Assembly (NCBI GenBank): GCA_026770585.1
Contig: MU646684.1
Location: 192,383-204,815 of the forward strand
Direction: 5' to 3'
DNA: 12,433 bases
From: Baffinella frigidus
Taxonomy: Eukaryota; Cryptophyceae; Cryptomonadales; Baffinellaceae
This document shows positions 1-6,831 of this stretch, piece by piece. The stretch's first letter is position 1. Each line of letters begins with the position of its first letter. A program made the position numbers and the translations under genes. Below the pieces are notes generated by a model. The model was given only the letters and a program-made list of their open reading frames with translations, ran no database searches and was not told the DNA's origin.

Positions 1-384
1 ACACAACCCACACACACACTCGTCCCCGTCCCTCGTGCCGCATCCCTGATCCATGGTGTCGTGCCCGCGCGCGGCCACTCGCCACACACACCCTACCCGC
101 CATGAGGTGCAGCGAATCGCGAGCAAGCGTCGTGCACACCTGCGGTGCCCCTCTCGCGGCGCGTCTTGTTGTTGGGATGCCGCGCACGTGCGGAGGGGAC
201 GTGCGCGGAGGCATGCATGCACTGCACTCACCTGCATCCGTCCGTTACAGAGTCAGGCAGGCATTCAGTGAATGCGTGAGTGGGGCATCTGACGGGTACG
301 AACGTGGCCGCACGATCAGGAGACGAATCGCTTCCGCGGAGTCTCTCGGGCGTCATGGCTATCGAGGTCTGCACCGCTCGCCCC

Positions 385-530
385 TCATCTCACCATCTCA
401 CCATCTCACCATCTCGCCATCTAACCACCACACCATCTCACCATCACATGATCTCACCATCACCCAATCACACCGCACCACCACCACACCACCACACCAT
501 CACACCGTCACATTCCCACACAATAAAATC
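385..530. repeat. Degenerate CCATCTCA / CACCA simple repeat
   Basis: Repeats of 'ccatctca' run into 'ccatcaca' and 'ccaccacac' variants across about 145 bases. The stretch is pyrimidine- and CA-rich on the + strand. The His/Ser/Thr-rich frames reading through it are translations of the repeat and not a protein. Confidence 0.85.
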
Positions 531-757
531 ATTCCGCATCACAGCATGACACCTTTCCTTGCGCATCGATACGTAGCATAGCAGGTTAGCCAACGCCCCC
601 CGTGGCCTCGCGTGCCGGTCGACGCCCCCGCCTCTCGCACAGAGCTGCCGTACGGCCGGCAGATGCAGGAGCTCCTGCATCGGCCTCGCCCACCGAGCCA
701 CGCGCGATGCAACCTTGCAAGCAACCAACCAACCGGTTACAACCCTCGGGAGACTAC

Positions 758-834
758 CTCTGTCTCGGTCGGGTCTATTTTCAAGATGAGTCCGGGCTCA
801 CCAAATTGGTGAGCCTCAATAGACTGGGACAGAG
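758..834. other. Three-stem imperfect foldback
   Basis: Three nested inverted pairs fold into one long hairpin: CTCTGTC (758-764) with GACAGAG (828-834), GTCTATT (773-779) with AATAGAC (818-824), and GGCTCACC (795-802) with GGTGAGCC (808-815) around the loop AAATT. Total length is 77 nt. It could be a structured RNA, a precursor-type hairpin or the relic of a small foldback element. No family is recognised. Confidence 0.6.
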
Positions 835-1094
835 CTAGGAAGCCGTGCAGCCTCAGGAGCGGTGCATTCTGCACGGTTCGGGGGGGCAGATTGATAATCG
901 CTCAAGGCCTGATGGATGGAGGTCTGGCGTTTCAGGTGGAAGGGCTGCGGCTCTCGCGATTCTCACTCTCGATTCGCGCTTCCCCCGCCCGAACGCCGGT
1001 ACCCCCCGCACACCTTGCGATTTATGGTGCAAGGTGTAGGATAGAGGGATTAGGGTTTACCGTGGGTTTCGGGGAATTGGTTGTGGTGGTGCAG

Positions 1095-1298
1095 TTGGCG
1101 GTGGCCATCTGCCGTGCCCGCGGCGTGTCTCGCAAGCCCTCCCGTGGGGCCGCGTCGCTCTCCTCGACCCAGCGCTGCCGGTCCATCGGTCGAGGGCCCA
1201 TCACCTGCCTGGGCAGTAGGGATCACCTGGCTGGACGGCATGTCTCCTCCGTCTGCTGTGTGGAGGCCAACCGCACGTGCACGCGCTTGATGGTGATG
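1095..1298 (+). CDS. Gene A candidate exon a (68 codons, phase 0-0)
   Basis: It follows an acceptor tgcag at 1094 and ends ATG|gtgagc, a strong donor, at 1298/1299. The frame has very high GC3, includes a Cys-rich stretch (SVCCVEANRTC) with the sequon NRT, and is in phase with the next exon. Upstream exons are not identified, so it is unclear whether this is an internal exon or part of the first one. The same frame stays open on both sides (about 891-1727), but outside the splice sites it reads through repeat-like and intron-like DNA. Confidence 0.4.
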
Positions 1299-4200
1299 GT
1301 GAGCCTCAAAGCATTCGAGATTGTTTTGAAGTACTGCAGAACTGCGTGCGTCGCGGGGGTTGAAACCACCTGTGGCACGATTGCAGCTTCGCGCGGACAT
1401 GCTCTACCAAGGAGTGCTGGAGAACACGGCGGGAAACAATGCGAGCATGTCTGCCATCCAGGCGCAGTTCAGGCCTCTCGTCGATGCCGGCACGCAATTC
1501 TGGCTGGTATCCATTCACTACCCCTCCAGCGTTTTTTCTGCAATCGAATGAATGGGGACGTGAAGGTGATCGCGAATGGGGACGTGAAGGTGATCGCAGT
1601 GTATCGCGATGGGTGCCCCGTCCCCTGGTGCGGTGCAACGCGTTGCGCTCGCAACCTGTGCTGTCAAAATTCAAACCAATATGTTGCTTTCAAATCATGT
1701 ACTCAATGCAGTGTAACGTGCAGTTGATGCTCTCTCTCTTGCAGGTGGTGTACCAGCAGCTACCAGTGGCGGCGAATCTCACGATCACTCTTGCCAAGTG
1801 CAACGCGGCCAGCCTTCTCCACCAAGGCAAGCCATCTCCCGCCCCCGCCACTCTCCACACCTCCTTCGCATTCCGCGCCATCGCTCCATCGCCGGCGATG
1901 CATTCCGCGCCATGCCTCCATCGCGTAACGCGCACACGCCCGAGCTTGTCTGCGTCATTGCACACCCAGTGCGTCCCGTGGCCAGAAACACACCCAGTCA
2001 TGTCCAGGCCAGCTGACCCCCTGATGGTTGTGGGTGCCTCCGCAGAGACGTCATCCGCGTCTCCAGACGAACAAGGGATCTACATCCTCTCCCTCTCGTC
2101 GCACCCCCTCACCGCGCCCTTCTGCCTCACCATCACCTCCACCCCTCCCACTTCCTCCCCCATCCGCTTCGCATACCGCGTCTGGACGGAAGCAACCTTC
2201 CCCTCCTTCCGCCGCGAACCCCCCCCATGGCTCCGCCCTCCTACCCCCCCCCCCCCCGCCGGGCCGAGGGTGTGCGCGACGCTCGCGCCCGCGGCGCCAG
2301 CTACATGCCGCGTCCCGCCCGCGCCTGCTGGATACCCGGAGGGGGCGACATGCGAAGGCGAGGAGTGTCCCTGGGCCGCCTTTCGCGTCCCGTTTGCCCG
2401 CGAGGTTGCCACCCTCCCCCCTCTCCCCACCCCGAACCCTGAATCGTAAACCCGGAACCCTACACCCTCAACCCGAAACACTAAACAATAAACAATAAAC
2501 ACTAAACACTAAACACTAAACCCGAAACCCTAAACAATAAACACTAAACAATCAACCTGGGTGGCGCAGGTGGTGGAGTTCTCGGTCGCGGCCCTCTCCG
2601 GCAACCTGGTGCACCCCTGAAACCCTAAACCCTACTTCCTAAACCCTAAACCATCATCCCTATACCCTAAACCCTACTCCCTGAACCCTAAACCATCATC
2701 CCTTTACCCTAAACCCTAAACCCTAAACTCTAAACTATCATCCCTCTACCCCACACCCTAAATCCTAAACACAAACCACAACCCTAAATCCTAAGCCACA
2801 AACCCTAAGCACGAAACCCTCAACCCTCCTGCCCGCACCCCCCCCCCACACACACACACACACACGCACACACACCAAAGTCGCCCGAAGTCAGCCGGCT
2901 CGTGCACCGCAGCGTGGTTAGTGCCACGGGAGGTGCATCACGGCAAGTGAGCCAGCAGCGCGTCTCGGCAGAGAGAGACAGAGACAGAGACAGAGGAGAC
3001 AGAGACAAAGACAGCGACAGAGACAGGCAGAGAGAGAGAGGGAGAGACAGAGAGAGAGACAGAGAGAGAGAGAGAGAGGTGCATACTGACACAGGGGCAA
3101 ACAGAGCAACTGCACGGTGACGCTCTCGGCCGCCGCGGGCTTCCTCCCCTCCCTCGCGCCCAACGCATCCTCTTTCTTCACAATCAACGCCTCAAGCGTC
3201 AACACCTCGCTTTCCAACGGCTCAAATGCCAACGCGTCCGCGGAGGATGGTGGTGAAGAGGGGCGCGCGGCCTCGGTGCTATCGCTGACGTTGCATCCTG
3301 CCGCGGACGCCTCCGACCTTTTCGTCACAGTGAGCACCCCTCCCCTCTGCGTGCGTCAGCACGACCACCCCGCTGCTCCTCTGGCACGCCAGACCCCCAG
3401 TGAGGTCTAGGTTTTGTTGAGCACGCCGCTGGCCAGCAAGGACGTGCACCTCTATCTCTCGGCTTTCCTCTCTCTCTCGCTGGCTCTCCCCCTCTCTCTT
3501 TCTATGAGTCTCTTTGACTTTCTCTCTCCCTCTCTATATCTCTCTCTCGCTGTCTCTCTCCCCCCCTCTCTCTCTCTCTCTCTATGTCTATCCCTCTCTC
3601 ACACACGCTCGGTGGCGAACAGGTACAAGTATCGGGGCACGACGCGGCATGCAACGGCTCCAACGTCACCATCACAGCCACGGCCCTCCCCGCGCGCCTC
3701 TCGCCCGCCCTTCATGCGCAACACCTCCCCACGCGCGGCTCCTCGCACCAAATGGTCCTCGCGTGGGCCCAGGCTCGCTACCTCACGTTCCGCCGATCCC
3801 CCGGGACCATCTACATGATGGACGTGACCGTGGCGGCGGGCGAGGCGGACGTGTTCCTCTCGGGGGGTGACCCCTTCCCATCACGCCTCGCGCTGCCGCC
3901 CCCGCGATGGCGCTCTGAAGCCATTCTGGGCAACCCTCGCGTGCTCCTGCTCCCGGGTGACTGTGCGGACGCCTCTTCCGCCCCCCCAGGCGCCTCCCCG
4001 CCCGCGCCCCGCGCCCCGTTCCTGCTACACACGCCTACTCGTCGCATAGCGACCTCGGAAACATCGCATACCAGCCTCGTAAGTATCTCATAGCCACCTC
4101 CTAGGATGGGTGGCACCCTTATCGCGCGGGGAAATGACGCGATGCGTGCGCGCCCCAAACCCTAAGCCGTAAAACCTAAAACCCAAAACCTGAAACCTGA

Positions 4201-4726
4201 AACCTAAACCCTAAACCATACGTGCACTGGTGAACAGGCGGGGGCGCGTGCGACGGGCCCGCCGCAGAGGAGGAGAGGGACGGCAACGGACAAATTGTCG
4301 ACCCTCTCTTCTTCCTCGCGATCCACGCCCCCGCGGCTGCCACGCTCTCCCTCCGCATTTCGAGGTGCGCTGCTCCCCCCCGGCGTATTGACGCCTGAGG
4401 TTGCCTCGCTGCGGGAGAGGCCAGCTGGCACAGGGGGCGGGATTGCTGTTTTTCTGTCTCCGCGACCGCTGCGGGCCCCCCCGACCTCGCCTGTTCAGGC
4501 CTCGTGTGCCCCCTCGCCTTCACCCTCACAATCACACTCACCTTCACACCCTCACCCGCAAAATCACCCCCACCCCCGCACTCCACTCGCCCTGACCCTC
4601 ACCCTGACTATATATCTGACCATCGCGCATCACACGGCAGCGCGGCGCCGCCCGGGTCGGTGCACTGACTCGGGCGCCGAACCGGGCGCGAGAGCCGGAT
4701 CTTGCATCCCCCGCCTCGCCTCCCAT

Positions 4727-4762
<36 letters not shown>

Positions 4763-6544
4763 GCCCTCACCCTCGCCCTCACCCTCACCTTCACCCTCAC
4801 CTTCACCATCACAACGGCAGCGTGGCGGCGCCCGGATCGGTGCACTACGGGCAACCGATCCGTCTCTCGGCCGCGACGCTCCCTCGGCAGGGCCTGATCC
4901 TTCTCCAGCTCCCCTACCATCCCGTCGCGGCCAACCTGGTCCCCCCCCACCCCCTCCCTCTCCCCCCAGAGGGGCATGTGCTTGCAGAGACCCCTGGAGC
5001 CTCGAGTGAGCACTGCGGGCGCCCCACGACGCGGGGCTGCCGGGGCACGCGGGACCACCACGCACGCCACCGTCCCTTCAAGTGCTTGGAGATGCACCCC
5101 AACCCCCATGCCCGGCGAAGCGCGCGCCGTACTGACGTTCCACGCACACGGCGCCCTGGTGCATGGTGCATGGTCTGGTGCAGGGGGGGCAGGGCCTCCG
5201 AGAACGCCTCATCTCGAGGGGGAGGGGGGGGGGCTGCAACGCATGACACCTCGGGTCCACGTGTGCAGGTGGAGGCGAGTGTAGAAGAGGTTTCAGGCCT
5301 CGGGGCAGAGCGCTGCCCGCTCTCGCTCTTCCTCTCCTTCTCTCTCCCCCCACCGCTCCTCCCCCCGCGCGCTGCTGGAGGCCTTCCGGGCCATCCCAAG
5401 GCACGCCCCCCCCCCCCACCTCCCACCTCCGATATCCTCCCGATTATTCGGGCACCAGCCATCTTGCCGACGAAAAGATGCTAGAGTTGCGCCATGCAGC
5501 GCGCCGCGCTCGCAAGAGAGCGCATGCTGCATGCGGGGGGGAAGGGGGGCGTGTGACGGAAGGCAGTGGCTGCCGCGGGGTGGCTCACTGGGGTGTGTGA
5601 AGCACGTGGGCGCACAGAGGTTGCGCGAAAGTAGGGGCTACCACTCCCACGGCACTGTTCCAGCGAGAGAGAGACGTTGATTCACGCCACACGGCGCGCG
5701 GTGGCAGGTGGCACTGCAAATTAATACGAAGGTGTCTGGTGGCAGGTGGCACTGCAAGGGTTGCCCCACGAGACTTCCGTGATGGTCGCGATCTCACGCT
5801 GCGCTCCCGGCCACCTCTCCGACGGCTCATCCTGCCTCCCCCTCCCCCCCTGGGCCGCCGCGCTCGCCCCGCCGCCAGGGCCGTCACAGTGCGCGCGCCT
5901 CGCGCCGGGCTTCGCGACCGCGTGCGCGGACGCCCAGCTGATCCCTGCCAACTTTTCCGCCGCGTGCGGCCCACTCGGTACCGCCACCCCCTCCTACCCG
6001 GACCCCCCCGCACACACCTCTCCCTCTGCCTTCCCGTCTCTCGCTCTGTTTGACTCTCCCTCTCTCTGACTCTGGATCTTGGCGCCCTGTCCCGTAAGGA
6101 CCGTAGGCTGCATGGCGAACCGATCACCAGACGTCGCATCCCGATGTGCCACGCACGGCAGCCAGCCGCTGACAGTCGTGCCAAACGGCAGGTGCGGCCT
6201 TCGAAGCCTTGTGCAACGCCACAGCAACGCTGCACGCTTCGGCGACAAACGCGACCAGCAACGTGTCAGGGGCGAGTAATCCGGAGAGCATCTGCGCGGC
6301 GCTTGCCTCCGCGGCCCCGGGGTGGTGCCAGGGCATGTTGGCCGCCAACGCAAGCAACGCGACCACGGCCAACAGCACCAACAGCACCAACGCGACGGAG
6401 GCCGACAACGTCGCCCTCGCCGGGGCGTGTGCGTTCCTTCCCGCGACCCTCCCCGCGTGGTGCAACGCGACGCTGTTCAACGTGTCGGAGGGGGGAGAGG
6501 AGGATGATGCCTGCATCTTCCAGCTGCTCTTCCGCACCCCGTGA
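1095..6544 (+). CDS. Gene A: multi-exon secreted/surface glycoprotein (5' end not placed)
   Basis: About 15 short GC3-rich exons join in compatible phase over most of this span and give a protein of roughly 800 residues ending in a TGA at 6542-6544. The middle part reads as repeated beta-strand-rich modules with motifs such as DASDLFVT, KDVHLYLS and EADVFLSGG, loosely like PPC-type beta-sandwich domains; this is an inference from pattern only. The C-terminal part has five C-x10-C modules and more than ten N-x-S/T sequons, so it should pass through the ER and lie outside the cell or in a lumen. No membrane segment or signal peptide is visible in these exons, so the true start is probably upstream. 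Weak points: the first exon, a frame change between 3866 and 4078, and the micro-exon at 5269. Function unknown. Confidence 0.6.
1387..1506 (+). CDS. Gene A exon b (40 codons)
   Basis: Acceptor attgcag at 1386, donor CTG|gtatcc at 1506/1507, phase 0 at both ends. It encodes LRADMLYQGVLENTAGNNAS and continues to end in GTQFWL. It joins directly to the next exon to read GTQFWLVVYQQLPVAANL, a strand-like alternation typical of beta-sandwich domains. One NAS sequon is present. Confidence 0.65.
1507..1744 (+). other. Gene A intron with 24-bp tandem duplication
   Basis: Begins gtatcc and ends ctcttgcag. It contains two adjacent near-identical 24-bp units (1551-1574 and 1575-1598, starting aatggggacgtgaaggtgat, one mismatch at the last base). 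Confidence 0.6.
1745..1826 (+). CDS. Gene A exon c (82 nt, ends phase 1 at a GC donor)
   Basis: Starts after tcttgcag at 1744 and reads VVYQQLPVAANLTITLAKCN, then AASLLHQ. The exon ends CAAG|gcaagc, a good match to the GC-AG donor class. Joining its last G to the AG that opens the next exon restores a Glu codon and keeps the frame open. The NLT sequon and alternating hydrophobics suit an extracellular beta domain. Confidence 0.6.
1868..1931. repeat. 32-bp tandem duplication in a gene A intron
   Basis: The stretch beginning gcattccgcgccat at 1868 recurs at 1900 with a few mismatches, giving two tandem units of about 32 bp. It lies inside the GC-AG intron 1827-2045. Confidence 0.6.
2046..2404 (+). 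CDS. Gene A exon d (359 nt), PPC-like module and Pro-rich linker
   Basis: Acceptor cctccgcag at 2045; donor CGC GAG|gttgcc at 2404/2405, phase 0. It opens with a beta-strand-rich piece (DEQGIYILSLSSHPLTAPFC, then LTITSTPP), passes through a long Pro-rich linker containing several Cys, and closes with ECPWAAFRVPFARE. It joins in phase to the next small exon to read FRVPFAREVVEFSVAALSG, typical of a strand pair in PPC-like domains. The Pro-rich linker lies over a C-homopolymer run (about 2240-2260), where an indel is possible. Confidence 0.65.
2405..2569 (+). other. Gene A intron with CCCTAAA-type repeat
   Basis: Donor gttgcc, acceptor ggcgcag. From about 2440 the intron is degenerate CCCTAAAC and ACTAAACA/ACAATAAACA repeat, with the C-rich strand on the sense strand. 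Confidence 0.6.
2570..2608 (+). CDS. Gene A exon e (39-nt micro-exon)
   Basis: Thirteen codons, VVEFSVAALSGNL, between acceptor ggtggcgcag and donor CTG|gtgcac, phase 0 at both ends. Without the splice the frame would stop at TGA 2618-2620. Joined to the next exon it forms an NLS sequon (GNLSNCTVTL). It is a convincing in-phase micro-exon between two telomere-like introns. Confidence 0.6.
2609..3104 (+). other. Gene A intron: CCCTAAA tract, CA repeat, GACAGA repeat
   Basis: It starts gtgcac and ends gggcaaacag. Degenerate CCCTAAA repeat fills about 2620-2825, followed by a poly-C/CA run (about 2837-2873) and a purine-only GACAGA/GAGA repeat (about 2968-3078). The C-rich telomere strand is again the sense strand. 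The Arg/Asp/Glu frame through the purine repeat is repeat translation. Confidence 0.6.
3105..3329 (+). CDS. Gene A exon f (75 codons), sequon-rich
   Basis: Acceptor caaacag at 3104; donor GTCACA|gtgagc at 3329/3330, phase 0. It begins SNCTVTLSAAAGFLPSLAPN and includes the sequons NCT, NAS (twice), NTS, NGS and NAS, then an acidic loop (EDGGEEG), then LSLTLHPAADASDLFVT. The last piece resembles the strand and Asp-containing turn of a PPC-like module. The sequon density indicates a heavily glycosylated lumenal or extracellular segment. Confidence 0.65.
3411..3461 (+). CDS. Gene A exon g (about 17 codons), donor uncertain
   Basis: After the acceptor gaggtctag the frame reads VLLSTPLASKDVHLYLS, which continues the 'D-x-L-[FY]-[VL]-S' pattern of the neighbouring exons. 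No GT donor follows closely. The only in-phase option before the CT repeat is TCG|gctttc, a poor GC donor. The exact end is a guess; the coding signal itself is fair. Confidence 0.4.
3466..3604. repeat. CT-rich polypyrimidine tract
   Basis: Runs of tctctc with occasional other bases across about 140 nt, all pyrimidine-rich on the sense strand, directly before the acceptor at 3622. Leu/Ser-rich frames through it are repeat translation. Confidence 0.85.
3623..3866 (+). CDS. Gene A exon h, PPC-like module
   Basis: Acceptor ggcgaacag at 3622. It reads VQVSGHDAACNGSNVTITAT (sequons NGS and NVT) and later YMMDVTVAAGEADVFLSG. The latter is the best match in the window to the PPC-type strand followed by an Asp turn and 'LSG'. 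A donor G|gtgacc lies at 3866/3867 (phase 1), but the same frame stays open and plausible further (GGDPFPSR ... RWRSEAILGNP), so the exon may extend to about 3957. Confidence 0.6.
3990..4078 (+). CDS. Gene A exon i (frame relation to previous exon unresolved)
   Basis: It ends with an excellent donor CCT C|gtaagt at 4078/4079. The frame that joins in phase to the next exon reads HAYSSHSDLGNIAYQP just before the donor, and this frame is closed by TGA at 3958-3960 upstream. A possible acceptor is cccccccag at 3989. The visible donors of the previous exon give a different frame, so an unseen intron, a non-GT donor or an indel in the C7 run at 3981-3987 is needed. Confidence 0.4.
4079..4237 (+). 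other. Gene A intron with short CCCTAAA tract
   Basis: Consensus donor gtaagt; acceptor tggtgaacag. About 4154-4218 is CCCTAAA-like repeat (ccctaagcc, aacctaaaaccc), sense strand C-rich. Confidence 0.65.
4238..4364 (+). CDS. Gene A exon j (127 nt)
   Basis: It joins the previous exon in phase 1 (C|GC gives Arg), reading RGGACDGPAAEEERDGNGQI and on through DPLFFLAIHAPAAATLSLRI, and ends TCG AG|gtgcgc in phase 2. The hydrophobic alternation at its end suits beta strands. It has no ATG of its own. Confidence 0.6.
4631..4666 (+). pseudogene. Decayed duplicate of the start of exon k
   Basis: The bases after cggcag at 4640 match the first 26 bases of the real exon (4821-4846) at 23 of 26 positions, and the acceptor context (cac..cggcag) is duplicated too. 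Read in the frame supplied by exon j, this copy hits a TGA right after the shared GTGCAC, so it cannot serve as the exon. The copies are 180 bp apart, with CCCTCA repeat between and before them. Confidence 0.6.
4728..4806. repeat. (CCCTCA)n hexamer microsatellite
   Basis: More than ten tandem CCCTCA units with a few CCCTCG and CCTTCA variants. A looser version of the same repeat lies upstream at about 4505-4610. The Gly/Glu-only and Pro/His-only frames through it are repeat translation. Confidence 0.9.
4821..4938 (+). CDS. Gene A exon k (118 nt)
   Basis: Acceptor caacggcag at 4820; the first C completes an AGC codon with exon j. It reads SVAAPGSVHYGQPIRLSAAT, then LPRQGLILLQLPYHPVAANL, ending CTG|gtcccc in phase 0. 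The end resembles exon c (YQQLPVAANL against LPYHPVAANL), a hint that modules within the protein are related. Confidence 0.65.
4988..5158 (+). CDS. Gene A exon l (57 codons; start may be 4970)
   Basis: Two in-frame acceptors are possible: ccccccag at 4969, which gives a 31-nt intron, or gcttgcag at 4987, which gives a 49-nt intron. The longer intron is preferred. The first part is Arg/Ala-rich and unremarkable; the end (PMPGEARAVLTFHAHGAL) is strand-like and closes with CTG|gtgcat in phase 0. Confidence 0.45.
5269..5289 (+). CDS. Gene A exon m (21-nt candidate micro-exon)
   Basis: Acceptor cgtgtgcag at 5268; seven codons, VEASVEE; possible donor GAG|gtttca. It is in phase with both neighbours, giving FHAHGALVEASVEEVALQGL. 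It is too short for coding statistics to help. Confidence 0.35.
5493..5533. other. Stem-loop inside a gene A intron
   Basis: CATGCAG (5493-5499) pairs with CTGCATG (5527-5533), and the inner GCGCTC (5506-5511) pairs with GAGCGC (5518-5523). It lies in the candidate intron 5290-5745. Confidence 0.5.
5700..5757. repeat. 20-bp direct repeat across a splice acceptor
   Basis: The same 20 bases, beginning ggtggcaggtggcactg, occur at 5700-5719 and 5738-5757, separated by 18 bases. The second copy contains the acceptor (ggcag at 5745) and the first codons of exon n; the first copy duplicates both. Confidence 0.85.
5746..5977 (+). CDS. Gene A exon n: start of C-x10-C domain
   Basis: Acceptor ggtggcag at 5745; donor CTC G|gtaccg at 5977/5978, phase 1. 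It reads VALQGLPHETSVMVAISRC, then the first two full C-x10-C modules (CAPGHLSDGSSC with Cys codons at 5800 and 5833; CARLAPGFATAC at 5890 and 5923), an NFS sequon, and the first Cys of the third module (5965). Unspliced, the frame runs into a CT-rich stretch and stops near 6067. Confidence 0.7.
6192..6544 (+). CDS. Gene A exon o: C-terminal C-x10-C domain
   Basis: Acceptor aaacggcag at 6191. The split Gly codon joins exon n and completes CGPLGAAFEALC, the third module. Two more follow: CAALASAAPGWC (Cys codons 6293, 6326) and CAFLPATLPAWC (6428, 6461). Between and around them lie about ten N-x-S/T sequons, including a run of NAS, NAT, NST, NST, NAT. The exon closes with an acidic patch, one unpaired Cys (6512) and LLFRTP before TGA. 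The last bases CC|gtgatt also form a possible phase-2 donor, so this need not be the true end. Confidence 0.75.
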
Positions 6545-6681
6545 TTCTCTACCGGGGGCGCCAGGCCGAATGGTCTACATGTGTATAGACGGCGCACCTA
6601 TAAGAGGGGCGCGCGGTGTGTAAGTAAATGGTTGTAAGAGTTGTTGGTTGCAGTCTGTGGGTTGAGGCACCCGGCCTCTCG

Positions 6682-6828
6682 CTAGTCCCCGAGGCACACA
6701 ACCGCGTCGATCTCGGCCTTGCCGACGCGCCGTGTGGCATTCATGTGGTCCAGCTCCTCCTCGATGATGGCAATGACGTGGAGCGCCTGCTCCACTTGAC
6801 GCGGGATTGAGGAGCGAAAACGTCGAAA
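6682..6828 (-). CDS. Probable terminal exon of a convergent gene (48 codons plus stop)
   Basis: On the minus strand an acceptor cgacccatcag (its G at 6829) is followed by an open frame, FRRFRSSIPRQVEQALHVIA, then IIEEELDHMNATRRVGKAEI and DAVVCLGD, ending in TAG (6682-6684). The codons are GC3-rich, and the central part looks like an amphipathic alpha helix with an EEELDH core. Upstream on this strand is a CCCTAAA-type tract, just as in the introns of the + strand genes. Earlier exons were not found in the window with any confidence. The + strand frame over the same bases is probably its shadow. Protein not recognised. Confidence 0.4.
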   Translation of the reverse strand, partial: FRRFRSSIPRQVEQALHVIAIIEEELDHMNATRRVGKAEIDAVVCLGD

Positions 6829-6831
6829 CTG

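Larger units (their letters stand above)
1..1094. other. Gene-free 5' segment
   Basis: No reading frame here gives a convincing protein. The open stretches are Arg/Pro/His-rich translations of GC-rich or simple-repeat DNA and lack the splice context seen further on. The segment holds a CA-rich start (about 1-20), a CCATCTCA-type repeat (about 385-530), a foldback at 758-834 and a small telomere-like patch near 1045-1060 (attagggtttacc). It may contain the promoter or first exon(s) of gene A, but no start codon with a signal peptide could be chosen. Confidence 0.5.

Noticed and set aside
102-581. 159-codon + strand frame
   Set aside because: Its second half is translated CCATCTCA repeat and the first half has no domain-like sequence or splice context.
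891-1727. Single 278-codon + strand gene
   Set aside because: The open frame crosses a telomere-like patch, a strong gtgagc donor and a 24-bp tandem repeat; only 1095-1298 is kept as a candidate exon.
2820-3168. Minus-strand Leu/Ser-rich 'membrane' frames
   Set aside because: Translation of the GACAGA/GAGA simple repeat.
4544-5109. Minus-strand frames with long Gly/Glu or Arg/Val repeats
   Set aside because: They are translations of the CCCTCA microsatellite and shadows of gene A exons.
5585-6353. Arg-rich minus-strand frames
   Set aside because: Antisense of exons n and o; Arg-rich composition is the usual shadow of Ala/Pro-rich GC3-high coding sequence.
6628-6810. 60-codon + strand frame
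   Set aside because: It is antisense to the minus-strand exon, which has a better acceptor, repeat context and helix-like sequence; the choice is not certain.
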